Below, piece after piece: positions 26,792 through 34,285 of a stretch of DNA of 64,000 nt (position 1 is its first letter; every line of letters starts with the position of its first letter). Where the stretch lies: assembly GCF_007845645.1 (NCBI RefSeq), contig NZ_VCQV01000002.1, positions 201,555 through 265,554 on the forward strand, read 5' to 3'. The stretch is from Leekyejoonella antrihumi (GTDB taxonomy: Bacteria; Actinomycetota; Actinomycetes; Actinomycetales; Dermatophilaceae). The notes beneath the pieces were generated by a model, which did no database searches, was not told where the DNA came from, and saw only the letters and a list, made by a program, of their open reading frames with translations. The translations under genes and the position numbers were made by a program.

Positions 26792-27730
26792 ATGACCTGT
26801 GACGAGTCCTCGAGCGCGCAGCCCGCGGACTCCTCGAAAGGATCCGAGGCGGGCCGTATGCCGCACGCGGGCGACCCGGCGCGGATCTCGCCGACCCTCG
26901 GGGCCGGCGAGATCCGGGCGCTCGCGGCACGCCTCGGCCTCCGCCCGACCAAGGGGTGGGGTCAAAACTTCGTCATCGACGCCAACACCGTGCACAAGAT
27001 CGTGCGCGCGGCGCAGGTCGGTTCCGACGACCACGTCATCGAGGTGGGCCCGGGCCTCGGATCCCTCACGCTGGCCCTACTGCCACGGGTGGGTCGAGTC
27101 ACCGCGATCGAGATCGACCCGGTGCTGGCCGGCGAGCTGCCGCACACCGTCGCCCGGCACGCCCCCGAGTCCGCCGATCGGCTGGAGCTCGTGCACGCCG
27201 ACGCCCTGCAGGTCACCGAGCTCGCCGGGCCGCCGCCGACCGCGCTGGTGGCCAATCTGCCCTACAACGTGTCGGTGCCCGTGGTCCTGTCGTTCCTCGA
27301 GCGGTTCGAGTCGATCGAGCGGGTGCTGGTCATGGTGCAGCTGGAGGTCGCCGAACGGCTCGCCGCGACCCCGGGCAGCAAGATCTATGGCGTCCCGAGC
27401 GTCAAGGCCGCGTGGTATGCGCAGGTGCGGCTGGCCGACCGGGTGGGTCGCAATGTCTTCTGGCCGGCGCCCAAGGTCGACTCCGGCCTGGTCGAGATGC
27501 GGAGACGGCCCGCGCCCGTGACGACGGCGTCCCGAAAGGACGTGTTCGCCTGCATCGACGCGGCGTTCGCGCAGCGGCGCAAGACCCTGCGCGCGGCCCT
27601 TGCCGGATGGGCCGGATCGGCCCAGCATGCCGAGCAGGTCCTGCGTGCGGCCGGCGTCGACCCGCAGCTGCGCGGCGAGCGTCTCGGCATCCAGGACTTC
27701 GCCGTCATCGCGGCAGCGCGTTCGGCATAG
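26792..27730 (+). CDS. rsmA: 16S rRNA (adenine(1518)-N6/(1519)-N6)-dimethyltransferase
   Basis: RsmA/KsgA dimethylates two adjacent adenines near the 3' end of 16S rRNA during small-subunit assembly. The 312-residue protein has [17 protein letters not shown], the SAM motif [16 protein letters not shown], and the catalytic NLPYNVS (motif IV). ATG 26792 gives an N-terminal extension of ~30 residues before the conserved core; ATG 26858 is an alternative. A CTATAG sequence 15 bases upstream could be a -10 box. Confidence 0.95.
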   Translation: MTCDESSSAQPADSSKGSEAGRMPHAGDPARISPTLGAGEIRALAARLGLRPTKGWGQNFVIDANTVHKIVRAAQVGSDDHVIEVGPGLGSLTLALLPRVGRVTAIEIDPVLAGELPHTVARHAPESADRLELVHADALQVTELAGPPPTALVANLPYNVSVPVVLSFLERFESIERVLVMVQLEVAERLAATPGSKIYGVPSVKAAWYAQVRLADRVGRNVFWPAPKVDSGLVEMRRRPAPVTTASRKDVFACIDAAFAQRRKTLRAALAGWAGSAQHAEQVLRAAGVDPQLRGERLGIQDFAVIAAARSA

Positions 27731-27750
27731 GGTGACGACATGAGTTCTCA

Positions 27751-27795
27751 CCCCGCGAAGTCCTCACTCGTACCTCGTTCGGTACTTCGCAGGGG
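27751..27795. repeat. REP-like palindrome, family A copy 5
   Basis: CCCCGCGAAGT at 27751 faces ACTTCGCAGGGG ending at 27795, with a central GTACCTCGTTCGGTAC stem. It is the clearest member of the family. It lies between rsmA and ispE, inside a 39-codon open frame that starts at ATG 27740. Confidence 0.8.
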
Positions 27796-27858
27796 CGCCG
27801 GAGCCTCCGACCCCGGACTTTGGAGTGCGCGGTATCTGCTGCTGTGCGAGAGTCTCAT

Positions 27859-28791
27859 ATGAGCTCGGTGCGGACGATTCTCGGCGTCACGGTGCGCACG
27901 CCCGCCAAGGTCAACCTGGAGCTGCGGGTGGGCCCGCTGCGTGACCACGGCTACCACGACCTGTCGACCGTGTTCCATGCCGTGGACCTGACCGACAACG
28001 TGACGGTTTCCGAGGCGGGTGACTGGGGCTGCACCGTCGTGGGGCCGTATGCCGACAACGTGCCGACCGACGCGTCCAACCTGGCAGTGCAGGCCGCACG
28101 GATGGTCTACGAGCGCTATGGCTTCACCGGCACGGCACACATCACCATCGACAAGTCGATCCCCGTTGCCGGCGGTATGGCGGGTGGTTCCGCCGACGGT
28201 GCCGCCGCGCTTGTCGGCGTCGACGCGCTGCTGGACGCCGGACTGAGCAAGCAGGAGCTGCAGAGCCTGGCCGCCGAACTGGGCAGCGACGTGCCGTTCG
28301 CCCTCTTCGGCGGCACCGCGCTCGGATCCGGTCGTGGTGAGCAGCTCGCGCCGATCCTCACCCAGGGCCGCACCGAGTGGGTCTTCGCGCTGCGGCACGA
28401 GGGTCTGTCGACCCCGGCGGTGTATGCCGAGTGCGACCGGCTGCGTGGCACTGCGCCGGTCTCGACGCCGGAGCCGTCGCAGAGCCTCATGGCCGCCCTC
28501 CGCGCGGGCGACGTGCACGGCATCGCCCGCTGTCTGCGCAACGACCTGCAGGACGCCGCGTTCTCGCTGATGCCCGACCTGGAGCAGACCCTGGACCTGG
28601 GACTCGACAATGGCGCTCTGGGCGGTATCGTCTCGGGGTCGGGGCCGACGGTGGCCTTCCTGTGCGCCGGCCGCGCCGACGCGCTCGAGCTGATGGTGGT
28701 GCTGGCGGCCTCGAAGTCGTGCGACGAGGTCGTGCGTGCCACCGGCCCCGCCCACGGTGCACATGTCGTGCACGACGTCCGCATGAGCTGA
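27859..28791 (+). CDS. ispE: 4-diphosphocytidyl-2-C-methyl-D-erythritol kinase
   Basis: IspE phosphorylates CDP-ME in the MEP isoprenoid pathway. The 310-residue GHMP kinase shows TPAKVNLELRVG, HDLSTVFHAVDL, the GHMP loop PVAGGMAGGSADGAA, LGSDVPFALFGG and SGSGPTVAFL. ATG 27859 is the family start. The REP-like element just upstream may have displaced the original translation signals. Confidence 0.96.
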   Translation: MSSVRTILGVTVRTPAKVNLELRVGPLRDHGYHDLSTVFHAVDLTDNVTVSEAGDWGCTVVGPYADNVPTDASNLAVQAARMVYERYGFTGTAHITIDKSIPVAGGMAGGSADGAAALVGVDALLDAGLSKQELQSLAAELGSDVPFALFGGTALGSGRGEQLAPILTQGRTEWVFALRHEGLSTPAVYAECDRLRGTAPVSTPEPSQSLMAALRAGDVHGIARCLRNDLQDAAFSLMPDLEQTLDLGLDNGALGGIVSGSGPTVAFLCAGRADALELMVVLAASKSCDEVVRATGPAHGAHVVHDVRMS

Positions 28792-28819
28792 CGGCTGACT
28801 ACTACCTGTCTTTGGAGCT

Positions 28820-30640
28820 ATGGCCAACCTGCTTGCTGCTGAGTGTATTTCGCTCGCCCTCGGTACATCACAGCTGATCGATGACGTCTCGTTCGGTGTC
28901 GGTGGTGGCGATCGCATCGGCGTGGTGGGTCGCAACGGCGGCGGCAAGTCGACCGTCATGCGCGTGCTTCAGGGTGACCAGCCGGTGGACTCGGGGCGGG
29001 TGACCAGGGTCGGGGGCCTGACCATCGGGCTGCTGAGCCAGGAGGACCGCATACCGCCGCAGTCGACCGTCCGGGAGGCGGTGCTGGGCGACCGGCCGGA
29101 GCACCAGTGGGCCGGTGACCCCCGCGTGCGGGACGTCCTGGACGGCCTGCTGGGTGGCGTCTCGCTCGGCGGGGTGGGTGGTCCGGACGCCCTGGTCGGG
29201 CCGATGTCGGGTGGCGAGCGGCGCCGGGTTGCGCTGGCCCGGCTGCTGGTCGATGACCCGGGGCTGCTGCTGCTGGACGAGCCGACCAACCACCTGGACG
29301 TCGAGGGCGTGCAGTGGCTGGCCGACCACCTGGTGCAGCGCCGTTCGCGCGGCGACAACGCGTTCGTCGCGATCACCCACGACCGGTGGTTCCTCGACGC
29401 CATCGCGACGATGACGTGGGAGGTCATCGACGGCAAGATCGAGCAGTACGAAGGCGGCTACGCGGCCTACATCCTGGCCAAGAACGAGCGTGCGCGGGTC
29501 GCGGCCGTCACCGAGGAACGGCGCAGCAACCTGCTGCGCAAGGAGCTGGCGTGGCTGCGCCGTGGGCCGCCGGCCCGCACCAGCAAGCCGAAGTTTCGCA
29601 TCGATGCGGCGAACGAGCTGATCAAGGGCGAGCCGGAGCCGCGGGACGGTGTGGAGCTGATGCGCTTTGCCACCACCCGGCTGGGCAAGGACGTCGTCGA
29701 CCTGATCGACGCGTCGGTCACCCTCGGCGACCGGCGCATCATTGACCGGCAGACCTGGCGGCTTGCGCCGGGGGAGCGGACCGGGATCGTCGGTGTCAAC
29801 GGCGCCGGGAAGTCGACGCTGCTGCGCGCCCTCGAAGGCACGCAGGAGCTCAGCGCGGGCAAGCGCAAGCAGGGCAGCACCGTGCAGATCGCCTTCCTCA
29901 GCCAGGAGGTGCGCGAGCTGGAGCAGGTTGCCGGCATGCGCGTCATCGACGCCGTGACGCAGGTGAAGTCGTTCACGATGCTGGACGGCAAGGAGGTCAG
30001 CGCAAGCACTCTGGCCAAGCGGCTGGGCTTCTCCGGACCGCGGCAGCAGACCAGGGTCAGCGACCTCTCCGGTGGCGAACGGCGGCGGCTGCAGTTCCTG
30101 CGGCTGCTGATGGCCGAACCGAACGTGCTGCTGCTGGACGAGCCGACCAACGACCTGGACATCGAGACGCTGACCTCGCTGGAGGATGTGCTCGACGGGT
30201 GGGCCGGCTCGCTGGTCGTTGTTTCGCACGACCGGTATCTGCTGGAGCGCATGTGCGACCGGCAGATCGCGCTGTTGGGTGATGGGCGAATCCGGGACCT
30301 GCCCGGGGGAGTCGAGCAGTATCTCGAGCTGCGGCACGCGGCGCCAGCCGGCGCCCGTCCGGAGCCCGACCCGGCGCCGCGTGCGGCCGAGCCGGAGACG
30401 GCGGCCGGTGGTGCGGCATACGGCCCGGCGCAGCTGCGGGCCGCGCGCAAGGACATGGCGCGGGCCGAGCGTGGCCTGGCGAGACTGGCCGAGCGCGAGG
30501 AGAAGCTCCACACGCAGCTGGTCGCGGCGGGCGCCGACCACGCAGAGGCCACCCGGCTGGACGCGGCGCTGCGACAGGTGCACGCGGAGCGTGCGGGCCT
30601 CGAGGAGCAGTGGATGGCGGCCGCGGAGATCGTCGAGTAG
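28820..30640 (+). CDS. ABC-F family ATPase
   Basis: A 606-residue soluble protein with two ABC domains joined by a linker, and no membrane segment. Domain 1 has GRNGGGKST, MSGGERRRVALARLL and LLLLDEPTNHLD. Domain 2 has GVNGAGKSTLL, LSGGERRRLQFLRLL and LLLLDEPTNDLD. The C-terminus (~530-606) is a predicted coiled coil, as in Uup-like members. ABC-F proteins act on ribosomes (translation factors or antibiotic protection) or in DNA repair. The Uup-type tail makes the exact role uncertain. Confidence 0.93.
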   Translation: MANLLAAECISLALGTSQLIDDVSFGVGGGDRIGVVGRNGGGKSTVMRVLQGDQPVDSGRVTRVGGLTIGLLSQEDRIPPQSTVREAVLGDRPEHQWAGDPRVRDVLDGLLGGVSLGGVGGPDALVGPMSGGERRRVALARLLVDDPGLLLLDEPTNHLDVEGVQWLADHLVQRRSRGDNAFVAITHDRWFLDAIATMTWEVIDGKIEQYEGGYAAYILAKNERARVAAVTEERRSNLLRKELAWLRRGPPARTSKPKFRIDAANELIKGEPEPRDGVELMRFATTRLGKDVVDLIDASVTLGDRRIIDRQTWRLAPGERTGIVGVNGAGKSTLLRALEGTQELSAGKRKQGSTVQIAFLSQEVRELEQVAGMRVIDAVTQVKSFTMLDGKEVSASTLAKRLGFSGPRQQTRVSDLSGGERRRLQFLRLLMAEPNVLLLDEPTNDLDIETLTSLEDVLDGWAGSLVVVSHDRYLLERMCDRQIALLGDGRIRDLPGGVEQYLELRHAAPAGARPEPDPAPRAAEPETAAGGAAYGPAQLRAARKDMARAERGLARLAEREEKLHTQLVAAGADHAEATRLDAALRQVHAERAGLEEQWMAAAEIVE

Positions 30641-30646
30641 CCCCAG

Positions 30647-30718
30647 CGAGTTGTGCACTTTCGCTCCAAACAAAGGCGCACCTAGGGCTGCGCCTTTGGA
30701 GCGAAAGTGCACAACTCG
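30647..30718. repeat. 70-bp palindrome, family C copy 1
   Basis: The 24-base arm at 30647-30670 (CGAGTTGTGCACTTTCGC...) is exactly complementary to 30695-30718. An inner AAAGGCGCA/TGCGCCTTT pair (30672-30680, 30689-30697) can compete with it. The right arm encodes the last residues of the HAD gene. The copy at 43556 is nearly identical, and similarity continues ~50 bases past the right arm in both. Confidence 0.9.
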
Positions 30719-31551
30719 GTGGGGGGATATTCGCCTCGTGTGCCGGGCAGCGGTTTCGATCCGTTCCTCGGGTGGGCACCCAATGTCAGTCGGTCGAGGA
30801 TGGCACGCACGTATTGCAGGCAGGCCTGCGCGTTCTCCACCTGGAACGTGGAGACCCCCAGCGCCTTGACCGGGTAGTCGTTCCCGCCGGGGTCGAGCCG
30901 GTCCCCGACGAAATGCATTGCGGACAGCTCGATCCCGAGCACCTGGCTGAGCATCTGCAAGCCGTGGGACTTGTCGATGCCCTTCCGGGTGATGTCGATC
31001 GAGGTGGATCCTCCCGATCGCACCTCAAGGTCGGGCAGTAGGCGCTGCACCGCGACCCGAAGCCTGTCCCGCTTGTCGCCACCGGGGTCCCAGAGCTTTT
31101 TCAGGCCGGTTGGTGCCGACTGCCCAAGCCCGGAGAACGTCATCTGCGACCCGCGATCCTCGATGCGCGGCCCGAAGACGTTCTCCTGCGGTTCCCACAC
31201 TCCCAGCGCACGGGCCTCCTGCTCGAGCACCTTGGCGACGGTGCGCCGCTGCCCAGGCTCGAGGTCGTGAGAGTACTGCTCGGTCCAGCCATGTGCCGGG
31301 TCCCAGCGCAGGTAGCGCGTGCCGCAGGTCGGCATGAGATGCAGGTTCGACAGATCTGCGGATCGGGGAAGGTGCTCGACAACCTGTGTCTCGAACTGGT
31401 TGTATGTCCCGCCGGAAATGATCAGAACCTGGACCTGCCCGAGGAGGTCCGAGAGAGCCGACCCCATCTGGGGGGAGATGGGGCACTTCGACTCCGCCAA
31501 GGTGTCGTCCAGGTCGAATGCAAGAACGCGAAGGTTCTTTGGCACGTCCAC
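30682..31551 (-). CDS. HAD-IIB hydrolase, phosphomannomutase/sugar phosphatase-like
   Basis: A 289-residue HAD-superfamily protein. Motif I is FDLDDTLAES and motif II is LIISGGTYNQFE. The cap contains CGTRYL, and motif IV is HFVGDRLDPGGNDYP. The cap and GGTYNQ segment resemble eukaryotic-type phosphomannomutases, so it may act on hexose phosphates. GTG 31551 follows AGAGGA. The last ~25 residues are atypical, and the final ones (LCTFAPKAQP) come from the family C palindrome. It diverges from the glycan cluster, which fits a sugar-phosphate role. Confidence 0.8.
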   Translation of the reverse strand: MDVPKNLRVLAFDLDDTLAESKCPISPQMGSALSDLLGQVQVLIISGGTYNQFETQVVEHLPRSADLSNLHLMPTCGTRYLRWDPAHGWTEQYSHDLEPGQRRTVAKVLEQEARALGVWEPQENVFGPRIEDRGSQMTFSGLGQSAPTGLKKLWDPGGDKRDRLRVAVQRLLPDLEVRSGGSTSIDITRKGIDKSHGLQMLSQVLGIELSAMHFVGDRLDPGGNDYPVKALGVSTFQVENAQACLQYVRAILDRLTLGAHPRNGSKPLPGTRGEYPPTELCTFAPKAQP

Positions 31552-31731
31552 GGCTGTGTCCTCTCTGTTTTGGTTGAGTTGACTGGCGGTGCGCGCTACC
31601 CGGGCGAAGCTGGGCAGGGCGGGTTTGGGTCACCTCGGTTCCGGGATGATACCCGGTAATGCAACGACCCATACCGCGAAAGCTGAGATTCACCTGAACG
31701 TGGCGTCTATCACAATTACCGTCAGTTGCCG

Positions 31732-34248
31732 ATGGCGCAGCCCTACTCTTTATGGACATTAACGCTCGTGGGAGGGGCGCTTCTGGTCGTCGGTGGCGCC
31801 TTATTGAGTTGGGGGCTGTGCATGGACAGCGTCGAAGATGACCTCGTTTCTCGCCGCGCCGAGGCGTGGGATCCGCCTAGGGCACCGACCAGCGTTCCGT
31901 GCGTGATCATCCCGACCCGCAACGAGGCCCACAACGTCGAGCCGCTGGTCGCGAGACTGAGCGCAGCGTTCGGGTGCGGTCAGGTGCAGGTCCTCTTCGT
32001 CGATGACAGTGACGACGAGACACCGGTGGTGATCTCGAAGGTGGCGTCCCGCGCCGTCGTTCCCGTGCGGCTGATCCACCGGGAGCCCGGTGAGCGCGGT
32101 GGGGGGCTCGGCGCCGCCGTCTTGGCCGGACTACGGGACGCCGCCGATCGGGGCGCCGAATGGGCCGTGGTCATGGATGGTGACCTCCAGCACCCGCCAG
32201 AGGTGGCACCAGCCCTTCTCGCCGAGGCAGTACGCACAGAGGCGGACCTGGCAGTGGCCAGTAGGTACATCGGGAATGGCACTGCCGAGGGCCTGTCCGA
32301 CCGTGCCCGGGTGGTGGTATCGCGCAGTGCGACGAGTTTGAGCAAGGCCGTGTTTCCTCGAAAGCTGCGGCAGTGCAGTGATCCAATGAGCGGATTCTTC
32401 GCAATCCGGTTGGCGTCCGTGGATCTTGATCGGCTGCGCCCGCAGGGGTTCAAGATCCTGCTCGAGATCGTGGCGCGCTCCAAGCGGTTGCGGATCGCGG
32501 AGCAGCCCTTCACCTTCGCTGAGCGGCACAGCGGCAACAGCAAGGCGTCCTGGCGGGAAGGCGTGGTCTTCCTGCACCGGTTGAGCGGCCTGCGTCTCGC
32601 GACCATCCTGGGCCGGCACAGCGCACGGGCGGCAACGGTCGTCGGGTTTGCTGCGGTGGGGGCGTCTGGACTGCTCGTCAACAGCGTGGCGTTGTGGTTC
32701 TTCGTCGCGGGGTTGGGTGTCGGGTTGCTGTGGGCGGCCGTCCTGGCAACGGAGGTGTCGACCATTTGGAACTTCGCCTTGACCGACGGTCTGGTGTTCC
32801 GCGGTCACAAGGCGCGTCCCTGGTGGCAGCGCTTTGTCGGTTTCGCCCTTGTCAACAACGCCGTGCTGCTGCTGCGACTACCGCTCTTGTACTGGCTGAT
32901 TCGTAGCCTGGGCGTTCACTACATCGCGGCCAATGTGATGACGCTCCTGGCCGCTTTTGCCTTGCGCTTCCTGGTCGCCGACCTCTATCTATTTAGTTCA
33001 AGGAGAGACATGTCCATTACATCGCGCCGTCAGGGCGTTACCCCAACCGACCACCGTCCGGTCAGCATCGAAGAATCTTCTGCGCCGTGCCGTAGCGGCC
33101 CCACCGACTTGGTGGTCGACCTACGCGATCACGGGCTCCCGTCCGTTCGGGTGACCAGAAGCGCGCCCGTGTGGCACTACGACATCCACGGGTTGGTAAC
33201 GCTCTCCTCGGTGGTCCAGTTGCGCGAGCTGGAACACTTCGCAACTGACCACGACGGACCCTGTGACATCGAGATCCGCGGGGGTGATTTCGGCAACCGG
33301 CAGGCTCGGACTCGGGCCCGAGTCACTCAGTATGCGGCGATCCCGGCGGTCTCGTACGAGGAGCACTCCGGGCGGCGCGGCGCGGACTTCCTCGTCGACA
33401 TGACCGAAAACATTTGCGTGACAGTGGGCCCCATGCTTCTGACCTCGCCGCATGTGCTCTACACGAACGTGGTGGAAGCACTGCTTCGCTTCGTGCTCGT
33501 GTCACGGGATCGGGTACTGCTGCACTCGGCATGCCTCGAACTCGACGGCATGGGGGTGTTGCTGTCAGCGCGGACCGATACCGGAAAGACCGGAACGGTA
33601 CTTCGCCTGGTGCGTGAGAGTCGCGCCAGATTCCTTTCGGATGACATGACGATCCTGTCGGCAGACGGTGCCGCGCTCTGCTTCCCGAAACCACTCACGA
33701 TCAGCCAGCACACTCTGCGGGCCGTCGACGCCGGGGAGTTGACTCCATCCGAGTGGCGATGGCTGCGGGTTCAAAGCCGACTGCACTCCAAGGGCGGACG
33801 AGGCATCGGAGCCCGACTCGGAGAGCTGAACGTGCCGATCATGTCCCTCAACGCCTTGACGCAGCACATGGTCCCGCCACCGAAGTACGTGATTCAGCGA
33901 CTGGTTCGGTGCGAGGAATCCACCAGCGTATCCGTCAAAGACCTGTTCATCATCGAACGCCAAAGCTACGGGCTCGAGGATGTCGATCCCGACACGTTGA
34001 TCGACGAACTGATCGACAACACCGATGACGCCTATGGGTTCCCACCCTTCCGGTACTTCGCGCCCGCCTTGGTGATCGATGGGCAAGGTTACGACCAGTT
34101 GCGCGTCCGGGAACGCGCGATCTTGACCCAGGCAGTCAGCGGTGTTCGGGCCCGACGGCTTGCCACCCCCGACTTCACCTGGGCCGATCACATTCCGTCC
34201 CTGATCGGCGCCACTGACACGGACCGCGTGGTCGACGGGACTGAATAG
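31732..34248 (+). CDS. GT2 glycosyltransferase-GtrA-HPr-kinase-like fusion protein
   Basis: An 838-residue protein with three parts. After one membrane helix, residues ~55-290 form a DPM1/GT2 polyprenyl-phosphate glycosyltransferase (CVIIPTRNEAHNVEP, DGDLQHPPE, SRYIGNG). Residues ~300-430 are a four-helix GtrA domain (VVGFAAVGASGLLVNSVAL). Residues ~560-838 resemble the HPr kinase C-terminal fold: LLHSACLELDGMGVLLS, a P-loop ARTDTGKTG near residue 612 (Ala replaces the first Gly), then FLSDDMTIL. The first two parts would make and flip a polyprenyl-linked sugar. The kinase-like part is unexplained. ATG 31732 starts the gene; TTG 31726 and ATG 31822 are alternatives. Confidence 0.82.
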   Translation: MAQPYSLWTLTLVGGALLVVGGALLSWGLCMDSVEDDLVSRRAEAWDPPRAPTSVPCVIIPTRNEAHNVEPLVARLSAAFGCGQVQVLFVDDSDDETPVVISKVASRAVVPVRLIHREPGERGGGLGAAVLAGLRDAADRGAEWAVVMDGDLQHPPEVAPALLAEAVRTEADLAVASRYIGNGTAEGLSDRARVVVSRSATSLSKAVFPRKLRQCSDPMSGFFAIRLASVDLDRLRPQGFKILLEIVARSKRLRIAEQPFTFAERHSGNSKASWREGVVFLHRLSGLRLATILGRHSARAATVVGFAAVGASGLLVNSVALWFFVAGLGVGLLWAAVLATEVSTIWNFALTDGLVFRGHKARPWWQRFVGFALVNNAVLLLRLPLLYWLIRSLGVHYIAANVMTLLAAFALRFLVADLYLFSSRRDMSITSRRQGVTPTDHRPVSIEESSAPCRSGPTDLVVDLRDHGLPSVRVTRSAPVWHYDIHGLVTLSSVVQLRELEHFATDHDGPCDIEIRGGDFGNRQARTRARVTQYAAIPAVSYEEHSGRRGADFLVDMTENICVTVGPMLLTSPHVLYTNVVEALLRFVLVSRDRVLLHSACLELDGMGVLLSARTDTGKTGTVLRLVRESRARFLSDDMTILSADGAALCFPKPLTISQHTLRAVDAGELTPSEWRWLRVQSRLHSKGGRGIGARLGELNVPIMSLNALTQHMVPPPKYVIQRLVRCEESTSVSVKDLFIIERQSYGLEDVDPDTLIDELIDNTDDAYGFPPFRYFAPALVIDGQGYDQLRVRERAILTQAVSGVRARRLATPDFTWADHIPSLIGATDTDRVVDGTE

Positions 34249-34285
34249 CCACCCGGGGGGCGCAGTCGGATGGGAACACACACTG

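Noticed and set aside
27740..27858. 39-codon open frame from ATG 27740 as a leader peptide of ispE
   Set aside because: It is largely made of the REP-like palindrome and has no clear ribosome site; coding function is unsupported.
28868..30712. 614-codon minus-strand frame opposite the ABC-F gene
   Set aside because: It is a codon-bias shadow of ABC-F; no domain is recognisable and the composition is abnormal.
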